Positions 27,166 to 35,164 of a stretch of 64,000 nucleotides of DNA are shown here, in pieces; the stretch's first letter is position 1, and each line of letters opens with the position of its first letter. The stretch spans positions 66,936 to 130,935 of the forward strand of contig PAQL01000012.1 in the NCBI GenBank assembly GCA_002709295.1, given 5' to 3'. The notes under the pieces were generated by a model. It was not told the DNA's origin, did no database searches, and saw only the letters and a list, made by a program, of their open reading frames with translations. This stretch comes from Phycisphaerae bacterium. Lineage in GTDB: Bacteria > Planctomycetota > Phycisphaerae > Phycisphaerales > SM1A02. Made by a program: the position numbers and the translations under genes.

Positions 27166-27181
27166 AGACCGGGAGTCGATC

Positions 27182-28558
27182 ATGGATCTTTGTGGAAATC
27201 GAATCTCGACGGGCATGGATCGAAGGGCGATGCTCCAGACGCTGGCCTTCGGCTTCGGATGGACCGCGTTCAACGGCATCGCCGGATCCGCTCCCCGCCT
27301 CGACGACCCGCTCGGATCGAATGCGGGACACCATGCCGCCACCGCGAAACGAGTGATCTTCCTCTACATGAGTGGTGCGCCGAGCCACATCGACACCTTC
27401 GATCACAAGCCGGCCCTGGCCGGGCTCGACGGTACCGAATACCGACGCAACGCCAGGCTTCTGAAGAGTCCGTGGGCGTTCCGGCCTCGCGGCGAGAGCG
27501 GCCTGATGATCAGCGATCTCTTCCCGGAAGTCGGCGCCCACGCCGACGACCTCTGCCTGCTTCGCGGCATGAAGGCCGGCATCCCCGCCCATGCCCAGGC
27601 GTCGCTGCAGATGCACACCGGGTCCTTTCAGTTCGTCCGTCCGTCGATGGGTGCATGGTCGGTGTACGGGCTGGGAAGCGGTAACGAGAATCTCCCCGGA
27701 TTCGTGACCATCAACCCCAGCGGTGGCGGTGGCGCGGGAATCTATGGAAGCGCGTTCCTTCCCGCCAGCTATCAGGGAACGCCCGTCGCTCTCGGTCGCA
27801 ACCAGAACACGAGCGAGGCCCTTCCCAACATCCGCAACCAGCGACACGGCGATGCCGTCCAGAAGAGACAGCTCACCCTGCTCCGGCAGCTGGAACGGGA
27901 GCGTGAACGCCAGGCCGGACGGGTCCGTGACCTCGAAGGCGTGCTCGAACAGTACGAGCTGGCCTTCCGCATGCAGGCGGAGGTGCCCGACGTTGTGGAT
28001 CTGGGCACCGAGGATCGGAAGACGCTGGAGATGTACGGCATCGGTGAGGGAGCGACCGACGGCTTCGGTCGACAGTGCCTCCTTGCCCGGCGTCTGGCCG
28101 AGGAGGGCGTCCGTTTCATCGAGCTCTCCGCCGGCGGCTGGGACACCCACCGCAACATGCGGGAGGCGCTGGCCGGCCGTTGCGAGGCGGTGGACAAGCC
28201 GATCGCCGGGCTGCTGGCCGACCTCAAGCAGCGACGCATGCTCGACGACACCCTGGTCATCTGGGGCGGGGAGTTCGGACGCACGCCCTACGCCCAGGGC
28301 GATGACGGCCGCGACCACAATGCTCGTGGATTCACCATGTGGATGGCGGGAGGTGGAGTCCGCGGCGGCATGAACTACGGCTCCACGGACGAGACCGGCG
28401 GCGAAGCCGTGGAAGGCGTCATGGACATTCATGACTGGCATGCCACCGTGCTGCACGCCCTCGGTCTGGACCACGAGCAGTTGACGTACAACCATGCGGG
28501 TCGGGACTTCCGGCTGACCGACGTGCATGGAAACGTCCACCGCGACATCTTCGCCTGA
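27182..28558 (+). CDS. DUF1501 family protein
   Basis: This 458-residue protein pairs with DUF1549/DUF1553 proteins in planctomycetes. The N-terminus has MDRRAMLQTLAFGFGW, a twin-arginine-like export signal. The fold is of the alkaline-phosphatase/sulfatase type: VIFLYMSGAPSHIDTFDHKP near the start, ELSAGGWDTHRN, and TLVIWGGEFGRTPYAQGDDG plus the metal-site-like GRDHNARGF late. The active residue corresponding to the sulfatase nucleophile is not obvious. Function unknown. It is co-transcribed with the gene upstream (16-nt gap) and ends 6 nt from the convergent SMR gene. Confidence 0.88.
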   Translation: MDLCGNRISTGMDRRAMLQTLAFGFGWTAFNGIAGSAPRLDDPLGSNAGHHAATAKRVIFLYMSGAPSHIDTFDHKPALAGLDGTEYRRNARLLKSPWAFRPRGESGLMISDLFPEVGAHADDLCLLRGMKAGIPAHAQASLQMHTGSFQFVRPSMGAWSVYGLGSGNENLPGFVTINPSGGGGAGIYGSAFLPASYQGTPVALGRNQNTSEALPNIRNQRHGDAVQKRQLTLLRQLERERERQAGRVRDLEGVLEQYELAFRMQAEVPDVVDLGTEDRKTLEMYGIGEGATDGFGRQCLLARRLAEEGVRFIELSAGGWDTHRNMREALAGRCEAVDKPIAGLLADLKQRRMLDDTLVIWGGEFGRTPYAQGDDGRDHNARGFTMWMAGGGVRGGMNYGSTDETGGEAVEGVMDIHDWHATVLHALGLDHEQLTYNHAGRDFRLTDVHGNVHRDIFA

Positions 28559-28564
28559 TCACGT

Positions 28565-28882
28565 TCAGCCTCCCGAGAGGCGGATCAGGACCACGCCCGC
28601 CACGATCAGACCCAGCGAGACGATTCGCGGGGCGGCAGCCGACTCACCGAGCCGGGAGATGCCCCATGCAGCGGTCCCGACCGCTCCCAGCCCGGTCCAG
28701 ATCGCATAGGCGGAACCGATCGGTATCTCCCGGGTCGCCATCGCGAGCAGCCCCATGCTCGCGGACATGGCCAGCATGAACACGATGGTGGCCCGAGGTC
28801 TGCGAAGACCGTCGCTCGCCTTGAGGGAGACGGCTCCGACGCACTCGAAGATCGAAGCCGCGAACAGGACGAACCAGCTCAT
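28565..28882 (-). CDS. Small multidrug resistance (SMR) transporter subunit, SugE/Gdx-like
   Basis: This 105-residue protein has four transmembrane helices. The conserved membrane Glu is in SIFECVGAVSLK (Glu13), and IPIGSAYAIWTGLGAVGTA is typical of SMR proteins. The tail LGLIVAGVVLIRLS matches the SugE/Gdx branch, whose best-known substrate is guanidinium. It overlaps the upstream SMR gene by 4 bp, so the two probably form a heterodimer like YkkCD. No guanidine riboswitch was recognised. Confidence 0.85.
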   Translation of the reverse strand: MSWFVLFAASIFECVGAVSLKASDGLRRPRATIVFMLAMSASMGLLAMATREIPIGSAYAIWTGLGAVGTAAWGISRLGESAAAPRIVSLGLIVAGVVLIRLSGG

Positions 28883-29253
28883 GGATGACCTCCCCGGGGC
28901 TGGAACAATCGGAGCCCGACCACTCCGGCGACCACCAGGGCGATGCCTGCGATCCGGAGCAACGTGGCCGGATCGTCATGCACGAGCCACCCGAGCACCG
29001 CGGTCCCCGCCGCTCCTGACCCGGTCCAGACGGCATAGGCAGGACCGATGGGCAGGATGCGGGTGGCCGATGCGAGCGGCAGCAAGGACGCGATCATCAA
29101 CAGCACGACCCCGGTCGTCCACAGCGGACGACTGAATCCCTCGGTGAAGGGAAGGCAGGTCGCCCAACCGATCTCGAATGCCACCGCCAGCACCACCAGG
29201 CCCCATGCCCGACGGGTGCCCCGTGGAACCGAAGTGGATCCGGCTTCAGGCAT
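28879..29253 (-). CDS. Small multidrug resistance (SMR) transporter subunit, partner
   Basis: This 124-residue protein has four helices preceded by about 14 polar residues. The essential Glu is in AVAFEIGWATCLPFTEGFSRP, read here as FEIGWATC followed by GFSRP, and ILPIGPAYAVWTGSGAAGTA is the SMR core. It differs from its neighbour in loop charges, which fits an antiparallel heterodimer. The start lies within the end of the propeller gene (8-bp overlap), making a three-gene overlapping transcript. Confidence 0.85.
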   Translation of the reverse strand: MPEAGSTSVPRGTRRAWGLVVLAVAFEIGWATCLPFTEGFSRPLWTTGVVLLMIASLLPLASATRILPIGPAYAVWTGSGAAGTAVLGWLVHDDPATLLRIAGIALVVAGVVGLRLFQPRGGHP

Positions 29254-30298
29254 CTTCCTTGACCAGACGCGTCACTCGTCCGATCGGAACCCACTCCGCC
29301 ACCAGTATCGATCCGTCCTTGAGGAAGATCGCATCGTGAGGATGGACGAATCGCCCGGGCTGGAACTCGTCTCGAGGCCTGCCGCGGAGATTCGTCGGAT
29401 GGCCATCGCCGAGCATGACGATCGGAGCGTTCTTCTCGTCGTGGAGGGTGACCACGCTCTCGAGATCAGGCACGAGCATGACCCCGTCGCGAAAGTCCAT
29501 GTCGCAAGGTCGCCGAACTCCCTCACGGTGTCCCGAGACGAGCCTGCCGTCGAGATCGAAGAACTGGATGCGGCGATTGCTTCGATCGGCCACCGCCACT
29601 CTGGGATCCGCGCTTCGCGGGTCGAGCCACAGCCCGTGCGGACACGCGACCTGACCGTCCTCCTGACCGGGACGGAGAAAGATCGACTTCCAGTTGCCGT
29701 CGGAGTCGTACCGGTGGACGAACGAACGGCCGTACCCGTCACCCACCAGAAGATCGCCGTCGGGCAGAAAGGCGACATTGGTGGGACACCACTGGTTCTC
29801 GTTCTCATAGACCCCGCTCTGCATCGGACATCCCGCCGACCAGATCACGGATCCATCCAGTCCCGTCTTGACGACCTGCCTTCGACGCGTGTCACAGTGG
29901 TAGAGACGCTCCCCATCCGCTTCGATCCTGTGATCGAGACCGTGGGCCCCTCCGGCGAACTCCGGGCCCCATGCCTCGATGAAACGCCCATCGGAACCGA
30001 AGACGCAGACGGCATGCCGTCGAGCGCTCCCCTGTCCCACGGTGTGAGCCACGTAGATCCGTCCTGCAGCGTCCTGGGCCAGACCGTGGGTGTCTCCGAA
30101 GGCGATGCCGTCGGGAGGCAGGAGCCAGTCATGCTCGCACCGCCATCGATTGGAACCCTCTCCCAGGATGATCGGTCGAGCATCCGACGACCTCGGCTCC
30201 TTGCCGGAGTCCTGGAGACCGGGGACGACCGGAAGGACACCCGCCGCCAACGCGGCCCGGGTGAAGGTGCGGCGATTCGTGTTCGATTCCGACATCAT
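29246..30298 (-). CDS. Exported NHL/six-bladed beta-propeller protein
   Basis: This 350-residue protein has a Tat-type signal (NTNRRTFTRAALAAGVLP) and six NHL-like repeats, e.g. THGLAQDAAGRIYVAH, PTNVAFLPDGDLLVGDG, PHGLWLDPR and HPHDAIFLKDGSILVAEW. The pattern matches peptidyl-glycine-lyase-like or SMP-30-like propellers of planctomycetes. No catalytic residues can be assigned. ATGs at 30298 and 30295 are both possible; GGAG lies a few bases upstream. Its 3' end overlaps the first SMR gene. Confidence 0.75.
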   Translation of the reverse strand: MMSESNTNRRTFTRAALAAGVLPVVPGLQDSGKEPRSSDARPIILGEGSNRWRCEHDWLLPPDGIAFGDTHGLAQDAAGRIYVAHTVGQGSARRHAVCVFGSDGRFIEAWGPEFAGGAHGLDHRIEADGERLYHCDTRRRQVVKTGLDGSVIWSAGCPMQSGVYENENQWCPTNVAFLPDGDLLVGDGYGRSFVHRYDSDGNWKSIFLRPGQEDGQVACPHGLWLDPRSADPRVAVADRSNRRIQFFDLDGRLVSGHREGVRRPCDMDFRDGVMLVPDLESVVTLHDEKNAPIVMLGDGHPTNLRGRPRDEFQPGRFVHPHDAIFLKDGSILVAEWVPIGRVTRLVKEDA

Positions 30299-30337
30299 GC
30301 TGCTCCGGGATTCCTCAGGGACACCGTGTTCGTGAAC

Positions 30338-30367
30338 GACGCCCGCACCGGCAGGGGTGCGGGCGTC
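30338..30367 (-). terminator. Hairpin after the RRM gene
   Basis: A 12-bp stem (GACGCCCGCACC / GGTGCGGGCGTC) with a 6-nt loop lies just downstream of the RRM stop on the minus strand. The tail is not T-rich. Confidence 0.5.
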
Positions 30368-30401
30368 GAAGATCTCATGCTGAAGGCGTGATCGTGCCGG
30401 A

Positions 30402-30902
30402 TCACCAGTCGTCGTTGTCGCGTCGCTTGTCCTTGCCCCGACCTCGACGTCCGGAATCCTTCTCGAACATCCCACCCCCACCACCTCCGGGAGGGCCGTC
30501 GAAACCACCACCGCCGCCGCCACCGCGATAGCCGCCACCGCCGCCACCACCGCCGCCTCCGCGATAGCCGCCGCCGCCACCCCCGCGATAGCCACCGCCA
30601 CCGCCGCCGCCGCCACCGCCACCGCCGCGATAGCCACCGCCACCGCCGCCGCCACGTTCCTCTCGGGGACGGGCTTCATTGATGGTCAGGGGTCGTCCGC
30701 CGAAGTCGACGCCATTGAGAGCTGCGATGGCCGCTCGCCCGGCATCATCATCCATCTCGACGAAGCCGAAGCCACGAGGCCTGCCGGTCTCACGATCCGT
30801 CACCATGTGAACGCGGTGAACCTCACCGTGAGGGGAGAAGTGTTCTCGAATCTCGTCCTCAGTGACGGAAAAAGGGAGGTTCCCGACGTAGATGCTGATC
30901 AT
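30402..30902 (-). CDS. Glycine-rich RNA-binding protein with one RRM domain
   Basis: This 166-residue protein has one RRM (about 2-80) with RNP2 IYVGNLPF (4-11) and RNP1 RGFGFVEM (43-50), then a glycine-rich tail (about 87-150) built of repeats of GGGGYRGGG. Similar proteins in cyanobacteria and planctomycetes are RNA chaperones that are often cold-induced. The ATG at 30902 opens directly into the RRM; the longer in-frame extension lacks similarity to the family. The repeat tract can vary in length between strains. Confidence 0.92.
   Translation of the reverse strand: MISIYVGNLPFSVTEDEIREHFSPHGEVHRVHMVTDRETGRPRGFGFVEMDDDAGRAAIAALNGVDFGGRPLTINEARPREERGGGGGGGYRGGGGGGGGGGGGYRGGGGGGYRGGGGGGGGGGYRGGGGGGGFDGPPGGGGGGMFEKDSGRRGRGKDKRRDNDDW
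30480..30660. repeat. Low-complexity GGC/CCG tract coding the glycine-rich tail
   Basis: The plus strand repeats ccgccaccgccgcc with interspersed gcgatagcc units (each coding Gly-Tyr-Arg-Gly on the minus strand). It is inside the RRM gene and prone to slippage. Confidence 0.85.
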
Positions 30903-31072
30903 GATCGACCGATTCCAAGGTCTCGCCCGTCTGCTGATGCACTCCTCTTCAACCTCGGGCCGGTTGTGATGGAGAAGCCGTTCATCCCCGAACGGCACCT
31001 TGAAATGGTACCAAGAGCCGGGCGACTTCCATACGCTGGATCAGGATCCCCGCCCTGTCACGGAGCCGTTCA

Positions 31073-33361
31073 TTGACCCGCATTTCAAAGCGCTTTCTCA
31101 TCGCATTGACTGCGATTCTCGCGACCTGGTCCCTTCCCGGATCTGCAGATGCCCATCTCGACGAGCTCGTCAGGAACGAGTCGATCCAACCACGCTGGAT
31201 CGATGAAGAGACCCTTGAAATCACCCTTGAACTAGGCGGTACACGTCAGCAACGCCGAATTTCGGCGATATCCGGGGAGGTGCTGAAGGACGACCGGGCG
31301 AAGGGAGATCCCGCTTCAGTGAAGCCGTCCAAAGCCGATCGAAGCCGGGGCCGAGGGAACGACATTCAGCTGCAGTTCGTGAACGATTTGGACGTTTCTC
31401 TGCGGCTGTTCTGGCTCGATCAGCAGGGACGACGACGCGGATACGGCACGATCCCTCCCGGGGAGACTCACGATCAGCAGACCTTCGGGGGCCACGCCTG
31501 GCTCCTCACCGATCCTGATGATCGGTCGGTGATCGGATTCGTCGCACCGGAACACGATGGCATCGCGGTCATCGACGACCGAACCCGCGAGGAATGGAGG
31601 AACCTCCCGTCGAAGTCGGACCGAAGGCCTCGCCGCGAGAGAGCCTCCTCTTCGAGGCGCGAACGAACCGCGTTCGTTCGTGACCACGATCTCTGGTGCC
31701 GTGAAGCCGATGGATCGGAACGCGCCTTCACCACCGACGGCACGTCGGAATCTCCCTGGGGGCGAATCTCCACCTCACCCGATGGGCGTTTCGCCCTCGC
31801 GATGAAGACCGATCGTGCCCAGGATCACCCGGTCCACATCTTGGAGGTCGCTCCCGAGGACCAGGTGCAGCCGAGACTGAAGACCATCGACTACCTGAAG
31901 CCCGGTGATCGCATCGCCCGTCCCAGACCGGCGGTCTTCGACCTTGAGACAGGCCGTCGCATGGACATCGATCCCGCACTGGTCCCCAACCCGTGGTCCA
32001 TCAACCGGATCTCGTGGCATCCGGACGGCGACCGGGTCCGCATGCTCTACAACCAGCGAGGACACCAGGTGCTTCGCTATCTCGAACTCGATGCCCGCGA
32101 TGGAAGCACCCGGGTCCTGATCGAGGAGACGTCCCCGACCTTCATCGACTACGCGGGGAAGTTCTTCCTGCATGTGCTGGAGGGCGGCGATGAGGCGGTG
32201 TGGATGTCGGAGAGAAGCGGCTGGAACCACCTCGATCGGGTGAACCTCGAGACCGGCGAACGAGTCCCCCTGACCCGGGGACCATGGGTGGTTCGTGCCG
32301 TCGACGACGTCGACGAGGAGGAGGGCCGGCTCCGCATCAGAGTCCTCGGAATCGATCCCGATCAGGATCCCTATCACGTGCACCATGCCATGATCGACCT
32401 CGATTCCGGTCGCATGATCCGCCTCACCGAGGGCGACGGCACCCACCGGATCGAATTCTCCCCCGATGGTCGCTTCTACGTGGACCGCTGGAGCCGCGTC
32501 GATCTCCCCCCCGTTCATGAACTCCGTCGCACCGAGGACGGAGGACTCGTCACCACGCTGGCCCGAGCCGATGCATCCGGACTCCTCGAGATCGGATGGA
32601 CGATGCCGGAGCGATTCGTGGCGAAGGGACGTGACGGTGAAACGGACGTATGGGGAGTGATCGTCCGTCCCCGAGGCTTCGAACCGGATCGTCGGTATCC
32701 GGTCGTGGAACACATCTACGCCGGACCTCAGGGCCATTTCGTCCCGAAGTCCTGGAGCAGGAACTGGAGAATGCGTGATGCCGCGGATCTGGGCACCATC
32801 GTGGTGCAGATCGACGGCATGGGCACCAACTGGCGCTCCAAGGCCTTCCACGACGTCGCCTGGCGCAATCTCGGAGATTCCGGATTCCCGGATCGAATCG
32901 CATGGATGAAGGATGCGGCCGAGACACGTCCATGGATGGATCTCGAACGGGTCGGCATCTACGGCGGGAGCGCCGGCGGACAGAGCGCTCTCCGCGCCCT
33001 GATCGCTCACGGCGACTTCTACGACGTCGCGGTCGCGGACTGCGGCTGTCACGACAACCGCATGGACAAGATCTGGTGGAACGAACTCTGGATGGGATGG
33101 CCGATCGCGGAGCACTATGCGGAACAGTCCAACGTGGACCAGGCCCACCAGCTCCAGGGCGATCTCATGCTGATCCTCGGGGGCCTCGACACCAACGTCG
33201 ATCCCGCCTCCACCCTCCAGGTCGTCGACGCCCTGGTCAAGGCGGACAAGGACTTCGAGTTCGTCCTTCTGCCATCCGCAGGACACGGTGCCGCGGAGAC
33301 TCCCTACGGACACCGCAGACGTCTGGACTTCCTTCGCCGGAAGCTCGTGGACGATCGTTGA
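31073..33361 (+). CDS. Secreted S9 family peptidase (dipeptidyl-peptidase IV-like)
   Basis: This 762-residue protein has a signal peptide (1 to about 26), a beta-propeller part (about 185-500) and a prolyl-oligopeptidase-type hydrolase domain (about 520-762). The nucleophile is Ser633 in GIYGGSAGGQSAL, the acid is in LGGLDTNVDPAS (Asp about 706) and the base is in PSAGHGAAE (His about 737). A VHL-beta-like N-terminal domain with LDVSLRLFWLDQQG (about 100-113) precedes the propeller, an unusual addition. The start is TTG, with CGGAG about 8 nt upstream and no alternative ATG nearby. Confidence 0.9.
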   Translation: MTRISKRFLIALTAILATWSLPGSADAHLDELVRNESIQPRWIDEETLEITLELGGTRQQRRISAISGEVLKDDRAKGDPASVKPSKADRSRGRGNDIQLQFVNDLDVSLRLFWLDQQGRRRGYGTIPPGETHDQQTFGGHAWLLTDPDDRSVIGFVAPEHDGIAVIDDRTREEWRNLPSKSDRRPRRERASSSRRERTAFVRDHDLWCREADGSERAFTTDGTSESPWGRISTSPDGRFALAMKTDRAQDHPVHILEVAPEDQVQPRLKTIDYLKPGDRIARPRPAVFDLETGRRMDIDPALVPNPWSINRISWHPDGDRVRMLYNQRGHQVLRYLELDARDGSTRVLIEETSPTFIDYAGKFFLHVLEGGDEAVWMSERSGWNHLDRVNLETGERVPLTRGPWVVRAVDDVDEEEGRLRIRVLGIDPDQDPYHVHHAMIDLDSGRMIRLTEGDGTHRIEFSPDGRFYVDRWSRVDLPPVHELRRTEDGGLVTTLARADASGLLEIGWTMPERFVAKGRDGETDVWGVIVRPRGFEPDRRYPVVEHIYAGPQGHFVPKSWSRNWRMRDAADLGTIVVQIDGMGTNWRSKAFHDVAWRNLGDSGFPDRIAWMKDAAETRPWMDLERVGIYGGSAGGQSALRALIAHGDFYDVAVADCGCHDNRMDKIWWNELWMGWPIAEHYAEQSNVDQAHQLQGDLMLILGGLDTNVDPASTLQVVDALVKADKDFEFVLLPSAGHGAAETPYGHRRRLDFLRRKLVDDR

Positions 33362-33436
33362 AAACGCTTCCGGGGCGCAAGACGGTCATGGAAACCCCCT
33401 CTGGATTTTTCCCTCCTCGCCGGTCATCATCAAGAC

Positions 33437-35158
33437 ATGAGCACACCAGACCACCAGCGCCCGATCACGATCCCAGGGCATCTGCTCCTCGCTCTGCTCA
33501 CCTCGACCAGCGCGATCGCGATGCAGGATCCCGCGGTCTTCACCTCGGGCGACGACGGCTACGACACCTTCCGCATCCCCGCCCTGATCGAGGCCGCCGA
33601 CGGCACCCTGCTCGCCTTCGCCGAAGGTCGGGTCGGTGGTCGCGGTGACTCCGGGAACATCGACCTCGTCCTGAAGCGCAGTGGAGACGGGGGCACGACC
33701 TGGAGCGACCTCGAGGTGGTCTGGGACGACGGCGGCAACACCTGTGGGAACCCGTGCCCGGTGCTCGATGCCGTCAGCGGACGAATCCACCTGCTCTCCA
33801 CCCACAACCTCGGCCAGGACCACGAGTCCGAGATCATCGCCGGGACCTCCGACGGCACGCGAACGGTATGGGTGCTGACCAGCGACGATCACGGCGCCTC
33901 GTGGAGCGAGCCGCGGGAGATCACCTCGACCACCAAGCAGCCCGACTGGACCTGGTACGCGACCGGCCCCGGAAACGGCATCCAGCTGCGATCCGGCGAG
34001 CATGCCGGACGTCTGCTGATCCCCTGCGATCACATCGAAGCCGAGACGAAGCACTACTACTCGCACTGCATCGCCAGCGACGACCACGGCAGGACCTGGA
34101 AGATCGTCGGGCGAACCCCGTCCCATCAGGTGAACGAGTGCGCCGTCGCCGAACTGAATGACGGTTCCCTGCTCCTGAACATGCGGAACTACGACCGCTC
34201 GAAGCGGGCCCGGGCCCTCTCACGATCGACCGACGGCGGTTCCACCTGGAGCGAGGTCACTCGGACCCCCGCCCTGCCGGAACCCATATGCCAGGCCTCG
34301 ATGGTGGCGTGTGACGGGGGCCGGACCCTCGTCTTCTCCAATCCGGCGAACCCCGACGGACGGACCGACATGACGGTCCGCCGAAGCCGGGACGGCGGTC
34401 GCACCTGGTCGAAGGGGAACGTGCTTCATGCCGGTCCCTCCGCATACTCCTCCCTCGCCACGATGGGAGGCCCCGAACAGCTCGCCGGACTCGCATGTCT
34501 CTACGAGGCGGGTGAGAAGCACCCCTACGAGCAGATCCGATTCCGACGCATCGATCGGAGAATGCTCGGTCTCGATCGTGATCACGACCGGGTCGCGGAC
34601 GACTGGACCGAGCTCCTGGTTCCGGACTCCCTCGATGGATGGCACATCCTGCCGGGTGGCACGTGGACCTGGAAGGACGGAGTGCTCGAGGGACGCATCA
34701 CCGGGGACGACCCCCGCCACGGCCTGCTGGTCACGGACCGCGAGTACGAAGACTTCGAAGCGGTCCTGTCCTTCCGCATCGAGAGGGGCGACTCCGGCTT
34801 CTATCACCGGGTCGAGGAACTGGGCGATGCGATCGGCGTGAGCGGCTTCCAGGCCGAGATCGACCCGACCCCCGAGGTCGGCGGACTCTACGAGACTCGT
34901 GGCCGGGGCTGGGTGATCAAGCCCGAGCCATCGATGATCGAGGAGATGCGTTCCAGAGGCGGAGAATGGCTTGAGATGCGGGTCCGGGCGGTCGGCGGCG
35001 ACGTCGATGTGTTCGTCGACGGCTACCCGACCGCAAGCCTGCGCGATGACCCCGGCCGTCGGCGCGGGCACCTCGCCCTCCAGCTCCACGCCGACATGGA
35101 CGTCGACGTCGACTTCCGATCGCTTCGGATCCGGGAGATCGAACCGAAGCCCGAGTGA
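33437..35158 (+). CDS. Exo-alpha-sialidase fused to a DUF1080 domain
   Basis: This 573-residue exported protein has a signal peptide (1 to about 29) and a six-bladed sialidase domain (about 32-375). The FRIP motif is at about 44-47, and five Asp boxes of the S-x-D-x-G-x-T/S-W type can be read: SGDGGTTW, SDDHGASW, SDDHGRTW, STDGGSTW and SRDGGRTW. A C-terminal DUF1080 (3-keto-disaccharide hydrolase-like) jelly-roll domain covers about 390-570 (LDGWHILPGGTWTWKDGVLEG). The first domain would cleave terminal sialic acids; the second probably binds or cleaves sugars. It ends 6 nt from a convergent gene. Confidence 0.88.
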   Translation: MSTPDHQRPITIPGHLLLALLTSTSAIAMQDPAVFTSGDDGYDTFRIPALIEAADGTLLAFAEGRVGGRGDSGNIDLVLKRSGDGGTTWSDLEVVWDDGGNTCGNPCPVLDAVSGRIHLLSTHNLGQDHESEIIAGTSDGTRTVWVLTSDDHGASWSEPREITSTTKQPDWTWYATGPGNGIQLRSGEHAGRLLIPCDHIEAETKHYYSHCIASDDHGRTWKIVGRTPSHQVNECAVAELNDGSLLLNMRNYDRSKRARALSRSTDGGSTWSEVTRTPALPEPICQASMVACDGGRTLVFSNPANPDGRTDMTVRRSRDGGRTWSKGNVLHAGPSAYSSLATMGGPEQLAGLACLYEAGEKHPYEQIRFRRIDRRMLGLDRDHDRVADDWTELLVPDSLDGWHILPGGTWTWKDGVLEGRITGDDPRHGLLVTDREYEDFEAVLSFRIERGDSGFYHRVEELGDAIGVSGFQAEIDPTPEVGGLYETRGRGWVIKPEPSMIEEMRSRGGEWLEMRVRAVGGDVDVFVDGYPTASLRDDPGRRRGHLALQLHADMDVDVDFRSLRIREIEPKPE

Positions 35159-35164
35159 TGGCGG

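Noticed and set aside
30299..30401. Guanidine riboswitch in front of the propeller/SMR operon
   Set aside because: The region holds a simple hairpin that fits the end of the RRM gene better.
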